From an uncultured Rhodopila sp. (GTDB lineage Bacteria; Pseudomonadota; Alphaproteobacteria; Acetobacterales; Acetobacteraceae), in NCBI RefSeq assembly GCF_903915725.1, contig NZ_CAIWTY010000026.1, positions 1-64,000 on the forward strand: 64,000 nucleotides of DNA. Direction: 5' to 3'. A program made the position numbers and the translations under genes. The first letter of the stretch is position 1, and the number at the start of each line of letters is the position of its first letter. Under the pieces are notes generated by a model. The model had not been told where the DNA came from. It did not search any database and saw only the letters and a list, made by a program, of their open reading frames with translations. Shown piece after piece: positions 37,762 through 49,449 of this stretch.

Positions 37762-39720
37762 ATGAATCTTCCGCACCAATCATCTCCCGCGACCGCGGCC
37801 GTTGCGCGCTCGCCGCGCGAGACACTGTCGCGCAGAGACGTATTGGCCGCCTCGGTGGCGGCCGGCAGCGTCGCTTTGCTGCAAGGACACCCGGCCTCGG
37901 CGGCGGAGGGCAGGCAGACCTTCACCATTCTGCACACCAACGACCTGCATTCGAACTTCATCGGGCTGGCCCCGGCGCTGGACTATACACCCTCCACGCC
38001 GAACAACGACGCCACCCGCGGCGGGTTCGAACGTCTCGCCACGCTGATCGCACAGCGCCAGGCGGCGCGGCAGGACCAAGGCCCGGTCCTGGTGCTCGAC
38101 GGCGGCGACTACAGCATGGGCACCGCCTTCGCTGCCGCCACCCGGGAAACCGGCGGCGAGCTGTTGCTGATGTCCCGCCTGGGTTACGACGCTACCACCC
38201 CCGGCAACCACGATTTCGATCTCGGACCGGACGGAGCAGCCGAGTCCATTGCCATGGCCGCCGCCGCCGGCCGCGTTCCGGCGGTGCTCGCGTCGAATTC
38301 CGACTTCTCCGCGGATGACCCGGCCCTGGCCGGTCTCCAGCGCCTGTCCAGGGACGGCGTGATCCGCCGCTATACCATCATTGAGCGCGGCGGCATTCGC
38401 TTCGGCCTCTTCGGGGTGCTCGGCAAGGAAGCCCAATTCTACACCGGCGGCGCCGGCGCGGTGAAGTTCGCCGATCCGGTCGAAACCGCGCGGGAGGTGG
38501 TGAAGCTGCTGCGGGAGACGGAGAAGGCGGACGTGATCATCGCGCTCAGCCATGGCGGCCTGGAGAAGGACAAGGACGGACGTTACACGCATGGCGAGGA
38601 TGTCAGCCTGCCGGCGGCCGTTCCCGGCATCGACGTGGTCGTCGGCGGCCACAGCCATACCGAACTGCGGGAGCCGATCATCGTCAACGGCCGCACGCCG
38701 GTGGTGCAGAGCGGGAAGTACGGAGAAAACCTCGGCGAACTGGTGATTTCGCTGGATGGCGGCAAACTGACCGTGGACTCCTACCGGCTGTTTCCCATCA
38801 ACGACACCATCCCCGGCAATCCCCCCATCGGCGAAGCGATCGGCAAGCTCAAGACAAAGGCCACTGAGGTGGTGTTCGCGCCGCGCGGCTACGCCATCGA
38901 TCAGAAGCTGGCGGTGGTGTCCCGGGACATCCCCAACACGTTCACCGACATCGCGGCAGGCACGGTGCTCGCCAACCTCTGCACGGATGCGTTCCGAAAC
39001 GCCACGCAAGCGGATATTGGATTCACCGCCAACGGCATGATGCGGGCCGGCTTCACCCGCGGCAAGTCGGGGGTGCAGACCGTTTACGACGTGTTCGCGC
39101 TGGCGCCGCTCGGTGCCGGTGTCGTGGACCGGACGGCGGGCAGCGCGCTGGTGACGGGCTACTTCACCGGGCAGGAACTGAAGCACATGCTGGAGTTCTT
39201 CCTCGTCGATAGCCCGGCGCATCCCGGCGAGTATTTCCCGCGCGCATCCGGCCTGCGGTTCCGCTACGACCTGTCACGCCCGAAGTTCGATGTCATCACC
39301 GGCATCGATGTCGGGGACCTCGACCGAGGCTACCGCGAGATCGACACCAGCGGGAACGATTCGCACCTGTACAGCCTGACCTGCCCGCTGTACCTGGGCC
39401 TGATACTCGTGGCGATACCCAAATACACCAAAGGCACGCTGCCGCTTCAGGCCAAGAACAAGGACGGCCAACCACTGAAATCAAAGGTTGAGGCGTTGGA
39501 TGATCCTCGCGATGACACGCCTTACCTGCTACCCCCCGACGGCACGCTGGATTCGGCGAGTCTCGACACCGAGACGAAGAAAGGCGCGGTCCGGGAAATC
39601 AAGGAATGGCAGGCGATCATGGATCACCTGCGCAGCCTCCCGGCCACCGGGCCGGGCGAACTGCCGGTGATACCGGTGGATGAGCGCGCCGCGGAAGTCC
39701 GCGCGATCAGGCTCGGCTAA
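37762..39720 (+). CDS. Tat-exported 5'-nucleotidase/2',3'-cyclic phosphodiesterase family enzyme
   Basis: The 652-residue periplasmic enzyme has a twin-arginine leader (LSRRDVLAASVAAG). The metallophosphatase motifs are HTNDLHSNF, DGGDYSMGTAF, GNHDFDLG, ALSHGGLE and GGHSHTE. A C-terminal 5'-nucleotidase domain follows, with the substrate-binding Asn in ADIGFTANGMMRAG and a VYDVFALAPLG segment. Such enzymes release phosphate from nucleotides. The start at 37762 precedes the leader directly; the upstream open frame has no homology. A sulfatase gene follows on the same strand after 82 bases. Confidence 0.87.
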   Translation: MNLPHQSSPATAAVARSPRETLSRRDVLAASVAAGSVALLQGHPASAAEGRQTFTILHTNDLHSNFIGLAPALDYTPSTPNNDATRGGFERLATLIAQRQAARQDQGPVLVLDGGDYSMGTAFAAATRETGGELLLMSRLGYDATTPGNHDFDLGPDGAAESIAMAAAAGRVPAVLASNSDFSADDPALAGLQRLSRDGVIRRYTIIERGGIRFGLFGVLGKEAQFYTGGAGAVKFADPVETAREVVKLLRETEKADVIIALSHGGLEKDKDGRYTHGEDVSLPAAVPGIDVVVGGHSHTELREPIIVNGRTPVVQSGKYGENLGELVISLDGGKLTVDSYRLFPINDTIPGNPPIGEAIGKLKTKATEVVFAPRGYAIDQKLAVVSRDIPNTFTDIAAGTVLANLCTDAFRNATQADIGFTANGMMRAGFTRGKSGVQTVYDVFALAPLGAGVVDRTAGSALVTGYFTGQELKHMLEFFLVDSPAHPGEYFPRASGLRFRYDLSRPKFDVITGIDVGDLDRGYREIDTSGNDSHLYSLTCPLYLGLILVAIPKYTKGTLPLQAKNKDGQPLKSKVEALDDPRDDTPYLLPPDGTLDSASLDTETKKGAVREIKEWQAIMDHLRSLPATGPGELPVIPVDERAAEVRAIRLG

Positions 39721-39802
39721 CGAATGCCACGGCCGGCGGCCGTGGTGCGACCTCGCGACAGCGAGCCCTGAAACGACCTCGTTTACGGAGCACGGTCAAC
39801 AC

Positions 39803-41428
39803 ATGACAAACCGACGATCCCGAAATGCGACCCGCTTCCTGCTGCTCGGCCTGCTCCTGGCCGCAGGCGTACTATTCGGCCGGACTGCAATGGCCCAGGG
39901 GGCATCCGGCAGCAAGCCCAACATCGTCATCATCTGGGGCGATGACATCGGCATCGAAGACATCAGCGCCTACTCGCACGGGCTGATGGGCTTCCAAACC
40001 CCGAATATCGACCGGGTCGCCAAAGAGGGCGTGCTGTTCACTGACTATTACGGCGAGCAGAGCTGCACCGCCGGACGCGCCGCCTTCCTCACCGGCCAAA
40101 GCGTCTTCCGCACCGGCAATTCCAAGGTCGGCCTGCCGGGCGCCGATATCGGGCTGCAAAAGGAAGACCCGACCATCGCCGAATTGCTGAAGCCGCTCGG
40201 CTACGCCACCGGGCAGTTCGGCAAGAACCACCTCGGCGATATGAACAAGTATCTGCCGACGGTGCACGGGTTCGACGAGTTCTACGGCAACCTGTACCAC
40301 CTCAACGCGGAGGAGGAGCCGGAACTGCGCGACTATCCCAAGGATCCCAACTTCCGGGCCAAATTCGGGCCGCGCGGCGTCATGCACAGCTTCGCCAGCG
40401 ACGTAGACGACCCGACCGTGGACCCGCGCTTCGGCCGCGTCGGCAAGCAGCGGATCGAGGATACCGGACCGCTGACGAAGAAGCGGATGGAGACGGTCGA
40501 CGACGACATCGCCGCTCGTGGCGCCGCGTTCATCGACCAGCAGGTCAAGGCGGGCAAGCCGGTGTTTGCCTGGATTAACTTCACCCACATGCACTTCCGC
40601 ACCCATGCCAAGCCCGAGAGTGTGGGCCAGTCCGGGCGCTGGCAGAGCGAGTACCACGACGTCATGATCGACCACGACAAGAACGTGGGCACGATTCTGG
40701 CAAAGTTGGATGAGCTTGGCATCGCCGGCAATACGATCGTCATGTACAGCACCGACAACGGGCCGCACATGAACTCCTGGCCGGATGCGGCGATGACGCC
40801 ATTCCGGAATGAAAAGAACTCCAACTGGGAAGGCGCCTACCGCGTCCCGGCGCTGGTTCGCTGGCCCGGCAAGATCAAGCCCGGCAGCGTTTCGACGGAG
40901 ATCATGTCGCATCTCGACTGGCTGCCGACTTTGCTGGCCGCGGCCGGCGCGCCGGATGTCCCGCAGAAGCTGCTGACCGGCTATACTGTTGGCGACATGA
41001 CCTACAAGGTGCATCCCGACGGCTACAACTTCGTTCCTTACCTGACCGGGCAGGTGCCGAAGGGCCCTCGCGAGAGCTTCTTCTACTTCTCCGACGAGGG
41101 CGACCTGGTGGGGTTGCGCTACGACAACTGGAAGCTGGCCTTCGCGGTGCAGCCGGCGGAAGGCACCATGCGGGTGTGGCAGCAGGAGTTCGAGCACCCG
41201 CGGGTTCCGTATATCTTCAACCTGCGCACCGATCCGTTCGAGCGGGCGCCGATAACGTCGAATACATACTACGACTGGCTGCTCGACCACGCCTATCTGC
41301 TGGTGCCGGCGCAGGCCTATGTCGGCCAGTTCCTGGCGACGTTCCAGGAGTACCCGCCGCGCCAGAAGGCGGCGAGCTTCTCGATCAGGCAGGTGCTGGA
41401 TAAGCTGGCCGAACCGGCGCAAGAGTAA
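39803..41428 (+). CDS. Arylsulfatase (type I sulfatase)
   Basis: The 541-residue exported enzyme has a Sec-type signal peptide (LLLGLLLAAGVLFG ending AMAQ). The formylglycine motif reads CTAGR: C88 and R92 in EQSCTAGRAAFLTGQ, with Ala-Gly in place of the commoner Pro-Ser. Metal ligands are in IIWGDDIGIED and YSTDNGPHMNSWPD. GKNHLGD provides the conserved Lys/His. The C-terminal quarter is the usual small sulfatase domain. Its activity needs a formylglycine-generating enzyme, which is not in the window. It lies 82 bases after the nucleotidase gene; both could release inorganic anions from organic esters. Confidence 0.88.
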   Translation: MTNRRSRNATRFLLLGLLLAAGVLFGRTAMAQGASGSKPNIVIIWGDDIGIEDISAYSHGLMGFQTPNIDRVAKEGVLFTDYYGEQSCTAGRAAFLTGQSVFRTGNSKVGLPGADIGLQKEDPTIAELLKPLGYATGQFGKNHLGDMNKYLPTVHGFDEFYGNLYHLNAEEEPELRDYPKDPNFRAKFGPRGVMHSFASDVDDPTVDPRFGRVGKQRIEDTGPLTKKRMETVDDDIAARGAAFIDQQVKAGKPVFAWINFTHMHFRTHAKPESVGQSGRWQSEYHDVMIDHDKNVGTILAKLDELGIAGNTIVMYSTDNGPHMNSWPDAAMTPFRNEKNSNWEGAYRVPALVRWPGKIKPGSVSTEIMSHLDWLPTLLAAAGAPDVPQKLLTGYTVGDMTYKVHPDGYNFVPYLTGQVPKGPRESFFYFSDEGDLVGLRYDNWKLAFAVQPAEGTMRVWQQEFEHPRVPYIFNLRTDPFERAPITSNTYYDWLLDHAYLLVPAQAYVGQFLATFQEYPPRQKAASFSIRQVLDKLAEPAQE

Positions 41429-41475
41429 CGGCTTGCCGGTGGCGCCCGGCCCTGAGTTAATCGGTCGCTCCGTTT

Positions 41476-41508
41476 GTGTCATGGCCGGACCAAGTCCGGC
41501 CATGACAC
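41476..41508. repeat. Palindromic intergenic repeat
   Basis: GTGTCATGGCCGGAC and GTCCGGCCATGACAC form a near-continuous 33-base palindrome with a three-base centre. It lies 48 bases after the sulfatase stop without a T-run. Wording is close to the long palindrome at 19-97. Confidence 0.8.
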
Positions 41509-41661
41509 GGGTGGCACCAACCTTGCGCATTGTCGCTTAGGTTAGCGCGTAGGGTGACACTCCCGGCCATGACGTCGCCTTGGCCCTCATCGCCGCTCAT
41601 GCTTCCTGTTGCTGTCGGGCGGTTTCCGATATCATCCCCCGGCGCTGTTCAGGATAATCCC

Positions 41662-43020
41662 GTGCCCCAGCCAACCGACCAGGACGACCCGATCAATCAG
41701 GCAACCGATCTTGCGCGGGACATTGCGCCTGACCTCGATGTGGTCCTCATCACCCATTACCCCGATGCCGAGACGCTCGACACGTTTCGTCCGGGTGACA
41801 CCGACCTGCGGACCACTCTTGCCGTGAACCGGGCGGTCGCCCGTGAGATGCTGGACGCCGGGGTGGAGATTTTGGTTCAGCGAGCCGACCGGGCCGCCTT
41901 TCGGCGTTGGTTGGCCGACCGTGATGATACGCCGGAGCACCGCCGCGCCTGGATCGATCGTACCCGCCTGCTCCGCGGATCGGCGGCGTTGGAGGTCCTC
42001 GGCCTCAAGGGATCGAACACACCCCGCCCGGAAACTTTCGGCAAGGCCCCGGGACCGATCGCCGATCGGCTGCTGGATGCGTTCGTGGAGGAGGATAGCG
42101 GAGAATTCGATGGTCTGGTTCAGGACCTCCTGGCTGCCGGGCGGACCGACGTCCTGGATCTGGCGGGCCGCAAACTCCGCGAGCGCGAGGGTGATGAGGC
42201 CGGCGATGAGCTGAACTGGGTGTTGCTGGTCGCGGCCGAAGGGGCGCCAATCGGTCCTTCAGGGTGGGCGGAGTTGGTGGCTCTGGCCGTCGCGCTCCCC
42301 GCCGGCGACTTGCCGGATGGAGAAGCGCTCGGACAGAGCCTGATCGCGTCCGGCGCCCTGGCGGACAGCGAGGAGCTCCGTCTGCTGCCCGGCTGGCGGT
42401 CGCCCGACGCCCTGGACGAGTTATCGTTCGGGGCTGTTCGCCGCGTGCTGCTCGACCTGGTCGATGGCAAGCCGCCGCGTGACCTGCCCCCCGGTGACAC
42501 GGATGAATTGGCCCGGCGCGGGTTCGGGGTGTTGCTCGGGCTGCGCATCGACTGGGCCATCCCGATCTGGGAGGAGATCGCCGCCGCCGGCGGCCTGCCG
42601 GACGATGCTGACGAAGATGCCGCGGAGACGCCGGAGGAGAAACGCCGCGCCGCTCAGTTCGACCGTTGGCGAGGCCGCGTCTTCAAGGAGAGCCAGGGCT
42701 GCGTGCCGCTCGCTGTCGTGGCGTTCTCGCAGGTCGCGAACGAAATCGCGGACTTCCTTGCAGAGGCTGGCGAACAGATGGGCGGCCTCGATGAGATCCG
42801 GGACTTTGTCGCGGCCTGTCGTCGCGAAGCGGGCGGCGATGAGGTCGTGTGCCATCTGCAAATCGAGCCTGATGCTCTGGAACTTTCCGTTTACACGGAG
42901 GGCGGGCGATGGCTGGACAGCCTGACCGTGCCAGCCGGCCGCCTTCCCCTGCCGGCCGAGGAAATGCCCGCGTTGATCAGCCCGTTCGTGCGCCTGGTGC
43001 AGGACCGTCCGGGCGGCTGA
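41662..43020 (+). CDS. Hypothetical protein, acidic and repeat-poor
   Basis: The protein has about 452 residues if the GTG at 41662 is used (AGGA lies eight to eleven bases upstream); an upstream extension to 41530 is open but low in plausibility. It is rich in Asp, Glu, Ala and Leu, predicted mostly helical, with no signal peptide or membrane segment. LDVVLITHYPDAETLDTF near the N-terminus looks like a beta strand and loop of an alpha/beta fold. I do not recognise a family. A hairpin repeat precedes it and an array of hairpin repeats follows, so it appears to be a single-gene unit. Confidence 0.6.
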   Translation: MPQPTDQDDPINQATDLARDIAPDLDVVLITHYPDAETLDTFRPGDTDLRTTLAVNRAVAREMLDAGVEILVQRADRAAFRRWLADRDDTPEHRRAWIDRTRLLRGSAALEVLGLKGSNTPRPETFGKAPGPIADRLLDAFVEEDSGEFDGLVQDLLAAGRTDVLDLAGRKLREREGDEAGDELNWVLLVAAEGAPIGPSGWAELVALAVALPAGDLPDGEALGQSLIASGALADSEELRLLPGWRSPDALDELSFGAVRRVLLDLVDGKPPRDLPPGDTDELARRGFGVLLGLRIDWAIPIWEEIAAAGGLPDDADEDAAETPEEKRRAAQFDRWRGRVFKESQGCVPLAVVAFSQVANEIADFLAEAGEQMGGLDEIRDFVAACRREAGGDEVVCHLQIEPDALELSVYTEGGRWLDSLTVPAGRLPLPAEEMPALISPFVRLVQDRPGG

Positions 43021-43068
43021 TGCGCAACGGGCGCTGAGACTTTGACCCATGGGCACGGTCGCCTCCGG

Positions 43069-43336
43069 CGTCATGGCGGGCGCAGGCCCCATGGGCGTTA
43101 AATTAGCGGTCCGGCGGCTGTGCTTTTCCCCGTCATGGTGCGCGGAGGCGCACCATCCACGCCGTGCGGTGCCGATTGCGGCAAAGGCGTGGATGCCGAC
43201 CTTCGTCGGCATGACGAGGGACAATGCGATCGCCGCGGCACTATTTTAACGCCAATGGGGCGCAGGCCCGCCATCCACGCCCTCACCTCAACCGGCACCG
43301 CAAGGCGTAGATGGTGCGCCTGCGCGCACCATGACG
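43069..43336. repeat. Array of three two-hairpin intergenic repeats
   Basis: The best copy is 43131-43216. It has outer CGTCATGG/CATGACG ends, a first hairpin (ATGGTGCGC with GCGCACCAT), an inner pair CCACGCC/GGCGTGG, and a second hairpin (ATGCCGAC with GTCGGCAT). A partial copy lies at 43069-43089 and a degenerate one at 43254-43336. A full copy of the same design is at 54743-54830. The array fills most of the 368-base gap 43021-43388; no gene is seen there. Confidence 0.8.
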
Positions 43337-43388
43337 ATCAGGCGCCAGTCGCCGCGCGCGGAAGGGTCGATGCCGACGCTGACCCGGA

Positions 43389-43820
43389 TCAATCCCCCAG
43401 ATCAACCGGCTGATACCGAGCGCGCACGCCGCGTTCGATCGCGGCGGAGATCAGCGGGTCCAGCCCCAGCTCCCCGCGCACGAAATCCAGCATCTCCAGC
43501 GTTTCCCGCCGCGCATCCCGGCCGCCCGCGACGACTTCGCAGCCCAGCGCATAGGCGGTTTCCTTCAGCTTGCTGGTCAGCGCCGAGCGGATCAGCCGCG
43601 CGGCATGCGCCAGCCCGTCATCCTCCCGCAGCAGACGAACCGCCCGGTCGGTTACATCCTCCAGGCCCTCACTGGTGAAATCCTGGAAGGCCGGCAGGGT
43701 CTGCACCAGGCCGGACATGATGCCGATCTCCCGGTCGGTCATGCCGCCGTCGGCGGCGGAGACGAGGACCATGGTCAGGACCAGGGCCTCCGGTGCGGTC
43801 AGGGCGTCGCGGTTGCGCAT
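43389..43820 (-). CDS. TerB-family (tellurite-resistance-like) protein
   Basis: The 143-residue all-helical cytoplasmic protein matches the TerB/DjlA N-terminal domain: ALTAPEALVLTMVLVSAADG, then MTDREIGIMSGLVQTLPAF and a repeated helical pattern ending IERGVRARYQPVDLGD. The conserved acidic residues (SAADGGMTDRE) that bind metal in this fold are present. TGGAGA lies six bases before the ATG at 43820. It follows the helicase gene by 29 bases on the same strand and is probably co-transcribed. Role unknown; members are linked to metal or membrane stress. Confidence 0.82.
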   Translation of the reverse strand: MRNRDALTAPEALVLTMVLVSAADGGMTDREIGIMSGLVQTLPAFQDFTSEGLEDVTDRAVRLLREDDGLAHAARLIRSALTSKLKETAYALGCEVVAGGRDARRETLEMLDFVRGELGLDPLISAAIERGVRARYQPVDLGD

Positions 43821-43849
43821 GTTTTCTCCAGTCCCGTTCGGGAAAGTCT

Positions 43850-46684
<2,835 letters not shown>

Positions 46685-46724
46685 GGTCGGATTGTAGCCG
46701 GGATTGCGGGCGGTGTCATGGCGA

Positions 46725-47115
46725 TCAGTCGATCAGCGCGCCCGTGATGACCTCACGCATCGCGGCGTAGTCGCCGCAACGGAAGCTGGCAATGGACGCG
46801 CTGATCCACGGCTGAGGGCTGATCCGCTCAAGCGCAATCGGGTGGCCGGCTGTTTCACCGAGGCGTTGCAGCCAGGCACGCACCGTGCGGCCGTTGCCTT
46901 CGCGGAAGGGGTGGATCGCGTTGAGTTCTGAGACATGCTCCGCGGCGCGGGCCACAAAGTCTTCTCGCGTCATTCCGATCAGTATGTTCTCCGCCCGGAT
47001 GGTGGCAAACCGCTGATCCAACTGGCTGGCGATGTAAGGCACCAAGCAGAACATGTGCCACCTTTGGCAATGTTCACCGTCCGATCCTTGCCCGCCCAGG
47101 TCTCGATGCTGAACG
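46725..47115 (-). pseudogene. Fic-domain protein, truncated and frameshifted
   Basis: The C-terminal half encodes the Fic AMP-transferase motif intact (LNAIHPFREGNGRTVRAWLQ) after MTREDFVARAAEHVSE. The preceding part, IETWAGKDRTVNIAKGG, lies in another frame. The two join near 47055-47063, where the frame is off by one base. The first ~50 residues of a normal Fic protein are missing because the remnant starts inside the antitoxin reading frame. It is therefore a decayed toxin next to its antitoxin gene. Sequencing error at the frameshift cannot be excluded, but the missing N-terminus would remain. Confidence 0.72.
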
Positions 47116-47310
47116 GCGGGCCCGGCTCCAGGCAATCAGCCGGGCTTCACGCTCTTGCATGGTGAGACCCTCACGGTCGAACTGCTCAAACAGTGCTTCT
47201 TCGTCGGCGGTCAGGCGCATGTTTTCGCACGCGAGCGATGCTCGCACCCCGGGGCGGCGGCGGCGCAACTCGTCGATCGCTTTTTCGTCCAGCCGGCGCC
47301 GTGTGTTCAT
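47074..47310 (-). CDS. VbhA-like antitoxin of a Fic module
   Basis: The 78-residue helical protein resembles VbhA/antidote proteins that inhibit Fic enzymes: RASLACENMRLTADEEALFEQ and EGLTMQEREARLIAWSRAR. The expected inhibitory motif (S/T)xxxE(G/N) is not obvious, though ASLACENM fits S-x-x-x-E-N. The ATG at 47308-47310 has AAAGGG six bases upstream. Its 3' end overlaps the Fic remnant, and its last ~12 residues (SASRPGRARIGR) may be read through the deletion junction. Its partner is broken, so it may now be a relic. Confidence 0.62.
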   Translation of the reverse strand: MNTRRRLDEKAIDELRRRRPGVRASLACENMRLTADEEALFEQFDREGLTMQEREARLIAWSRARRSASRPGRARIGR

Positions 47311-47388
47311 CAGCAACCCTTTTCCAAAGCAACTTTACCAGAAAACCGCCTTTGACTTCTATGTCCCTGCATGGACCGGGGCTTCGGT

Positions 47389-48057
47389 CTAAAACACCTC
47401 CTCCCACGCCGCCCGCAGCGCCACGTCGGCATCCTGCATCGTCGCGGGGATGCCCAACGCGGCGAGGCTGGTGACGCCGTATTGCGACAACCCGCACGGC
47501 ACGATGCCGCCGAAATGTGCCAGGTTCGGCTCTACGTTCAATGCGATGCCGTGCCAGCTCACCCAGCGGGTGATCCGCACCCCGATGGCGCCGATCTTGG
47601 ACTCGATTCCGGTCGGGGTGTCGGCGACCCAGATGCCGATCCGGCCGTCGCGGCGCTCGCCCTTGACGTTAAAGCGGTCGAGGGCGCGGATCAGCCATTC
47701 CTCCAGCCCATGGACGAAGCCGCGCACGTCCTGCGGCGGGACACGGCCGTGCGGGCGGTTCAGGTCGAGCATGACGTAGGCGGTGCGTTGCCCGGGGCCG
47801 TGATAGGTCCACTGCCCGCCGCGGCCGGCGTTGAAGGTGGGAAAGCGGTCGGGATCGGTCAGTTCGTCCGGCTTGGCCGAGGTGCCGGCGGTGTACAGCG
47901 GCGGATGCTCGACCAGCCAGACCAGTTCGGGGGCGGTTCCGGCGCGGATGGCGGCGACGCGGGCCTGCATGGCGGCCAGCGCGTCGGGATATTCGGTCAG
48001 GGCGTCATCGATACGCCACTCGGGTGCAATTGAGGTCATTGAACCCGGTTCATACAT
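47389..48057 (-). CDS. lipB: Lipoyl(octanoyl) transferase
   Basis: The 222-residue enzyme moves octanoate from acyl carrier protein to lipoyl domains of 2-oxoacid dehydrogenases and glycine cleavage H protein. Recognised motifs: [56 protein letters not shown] with the catalytic Lys, and [18 protein letters not shown] with the catalytic Cys. A second ATG at 48039 (MTSIAPEW) is an equally possible start. It is a single gene; tRNA-Leu begins 32 bases away on the other strand. Confidence 0.94.
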   Translation of the reverse strand: MYEPGSMTSIAPEWRIDDALTEYPDALAAMQARVAAIRAGTAPELVWLVEHPPLYTAGTSAKPDELTDPDRFPTFNAGRGGQWTYHGPGQRTAYVMLDLNRPHGRVPPQDVRGFVHGLEEWLIRALDRFNVKGERRDGRIGIWVADTPTGIESKIGAIGVRITRWVSWHGIALNVEPNLAHFGGIVPCGLSQYGVTSLAALGIPATMQDADVALRAAWEEVF

Positions 48058-48089
48058 CCGCTATACCCCGCCGCCTACCTGATCACGGT

Positions 48090-48175
48090 GCGGTCGTGGC
48101 GGAATGGTAGACGCGCAAGCTTGAGGTGCTTGTGGGGGTAACCTCGTGGAAGTTCGAGTCTTCTCGACCGCACCA
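48090..48175 (+). tRNA. tRNA-Leu (anticodon GAG)
   Basis: The 86-base gene folds as a class II tRNA. Acceptor GCGGTCG pairs with CGACCGC, and the discriminator A is followed by an encoded CCA (48173-48175). The anticodon arm CAAGC-TTGAGGT-GCTTG gives GAG, reading CUC/CUU. The variable arm is long, as expected for Leu, and the T arm has GTTCGAGTC. Broken vapBC sequence lies directly downstream. Confidence 0.95.
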
Positions 48176-48212
48176 ACCCAAGCCATTGCGGTCGCCGCCC
48201 CGCGATCCCGGG

Positions 48213-48421
48213 TCAGAGCCAGTTTTCCATCTTAAGAGCCCGAACGCGCCGAAACTCACCGGCATTGGCGGTGACGATAACGGCACCCAGCGAACGGGCG
48301 TGGGCTGCGATCAGCAAATCGTTCGGGGCGATAAGCCGATCGGCCGCTTCCAGCCCGGCAGTGCAAACTCCTCCGGGATGCGGATGGCCTGATTCCGGTC
48401 GTTGCGGAATAGCCGCACGTG
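48213..48421 (-). pseudogene. Collapsed vapBC toxin-antitoxin module
   Basis: Two fragments sit in different frames. At 48348-48421 the minus strand reads VRLFRNDRNQAIRIPEEFAL, the start of an AbrB/VapB-type antitoxin. From about 48352 to 48213 another frame reads AADRLIAPNDLLIAAHARSL followed by GAVIVTANAGEFRRVRALKM, the last third of a VapC PIN-domain toxin with its final acidic site. The middle of both genes is gone. A single internal deletion of roughly 400-500 bases would explain the structure. It lies just after the tRNA-Leu gene. Confidence 0.75.
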
Positions 48422-48669
48422 GCGGGACGCGGGAGTGGGCGGGGGCAGTTTTGGCCTCGATGGCATATGCCACTACGATGGGGCGACGCAGGACCCGCCG
48501 GTTTGACCCCGCCACACGTCCCGGGAACAATGCCCCCCAACGACCCCGGGAAGGGACGTCCATCATGCCGACCGCGTCATCGCCGATGCGATCCACACAC
48601 CCATTGGGCGCGGGCCGGCGGCATGGCGAACGCCACCATCATCGAACGCCTGTAGGAGGAACCGCCGTC

Positions 48670-49437
48670 ATGGAACTCAACAACACTGTCGCCATCGTCA
48701 CCGGCGGCGCCTCGGGCCTGGGCCTCGCCAGCGCGAAGCGGCTGATCGCCGGCGGCGCGCTTGTGCTGATCGTCGATCTGGAACGCTCCAACGGCACCGC
48801 CGTCGCCGCGGAACTGGGCCACGGAACGCAGTTCGCCGCCGCCGACGTAACGGACGAAGCGGCCATGAGCGCCGCCGTCGCGCAAGCCGAAACGATCGGT
48901 CCCCCGGTCCGCATCCTTGTGCACTGCGCCGGCAAGGGCGGCGCCAAGCGAGTGGTGGAGAAGGACGGCAACCCGATGCCGCTGTTGCACTTCGCCGACA
49001 TCATCAACACCAACCTGATCGGCACCTTCAACGCCCTGCGCCTCGCCGCCGCCGCGATGGCGAAGACCGAGCCGGTGTTCGGCGAGCGCGGCGTCTGCAT
49101 CCTGACCGCCTCCGTCGCCGGCTACGAGGGGCAGGTCGGCCAGGCGCCCTATGCCGCCAGCAAGGCCGGCGTCATCGGGCTGACGATCTGCACCGCCCGC
49201 GACCTCGCCAGCCGCAATATCCGGGTCTGCACCATCGCGCCGGGCATCATGGACACGCCGATGCTCGGCCGCCTGCCGGACAACATCCGCGCCGGCCTCG
49301 CCGCGAGCGTGCCCAACCCGGCACGGCTGGGCGAACCCGACGAGTATGCGCTGCTGGCCCGGCAGATCATCGAGAATCCCTACCTGAACGGCGAAACCAT
49401 CCGCCTGGACGGTGCACTGCGGATGGGCTTCCGCTAG
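48670..49437 (+). CDS. SDR-family 3-hydroxyacyl-CoA dehydrogenase-like oxidoreductase
   Basis: The 255-residue short-chain dehydrogenase has the cofactor motif VTGGASGLGLASAKRL, the catalytic S...YxxxK as LTASVAGYEGQ followed by YAASKAGVIGLT, and a C-terminal GETIRLDGALRM. Overall it is closest to the type II 3-hydroxyacyl-CoA dehydrogenases (HSD17B10-like; APGIMDTPMLGRLP). It would oxidise a 3-hydroxyacyl-CoA with NAD in the cytoplasm. AGGAGG lies about eleven bases before the ATG. It is a single gene, convergent with the cytochrome gene 12 bases on. Confidence 0.87.
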   Translation: MELNNTVAIVTGGASGLGLASAKRLIAGGALVLIVDLERSNGTAVAAELGHGTQFAAADVTDEAAMSAAVAQAETIGPPVRILVHCAGKGGAKRVVEKDGNPMPLLHFADIINTNLIGTFNALRLAAAAMAKTEPVFGERGVCILTASVAGYEGQVGQAPYAASKAGVIGLTICTARDLASRNIRVCTIAPGIMDTPMLGRLPDNIRAGLAASVPNPARLGEPDEYALLARQIIENPYLNGETIRLDGALRMGFR

Positions 49438-49449
49438 CAACGGCCTGGT

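Noticed and set aside
47074-47115. Overlap of antitoxin 3' end and Fic remnant considered as a normal coupled overlap
   Set aside because: The Fic N-terminal ~50 residues are absent and the frame is broken downstream, so the overlap reflects a deletion junction.
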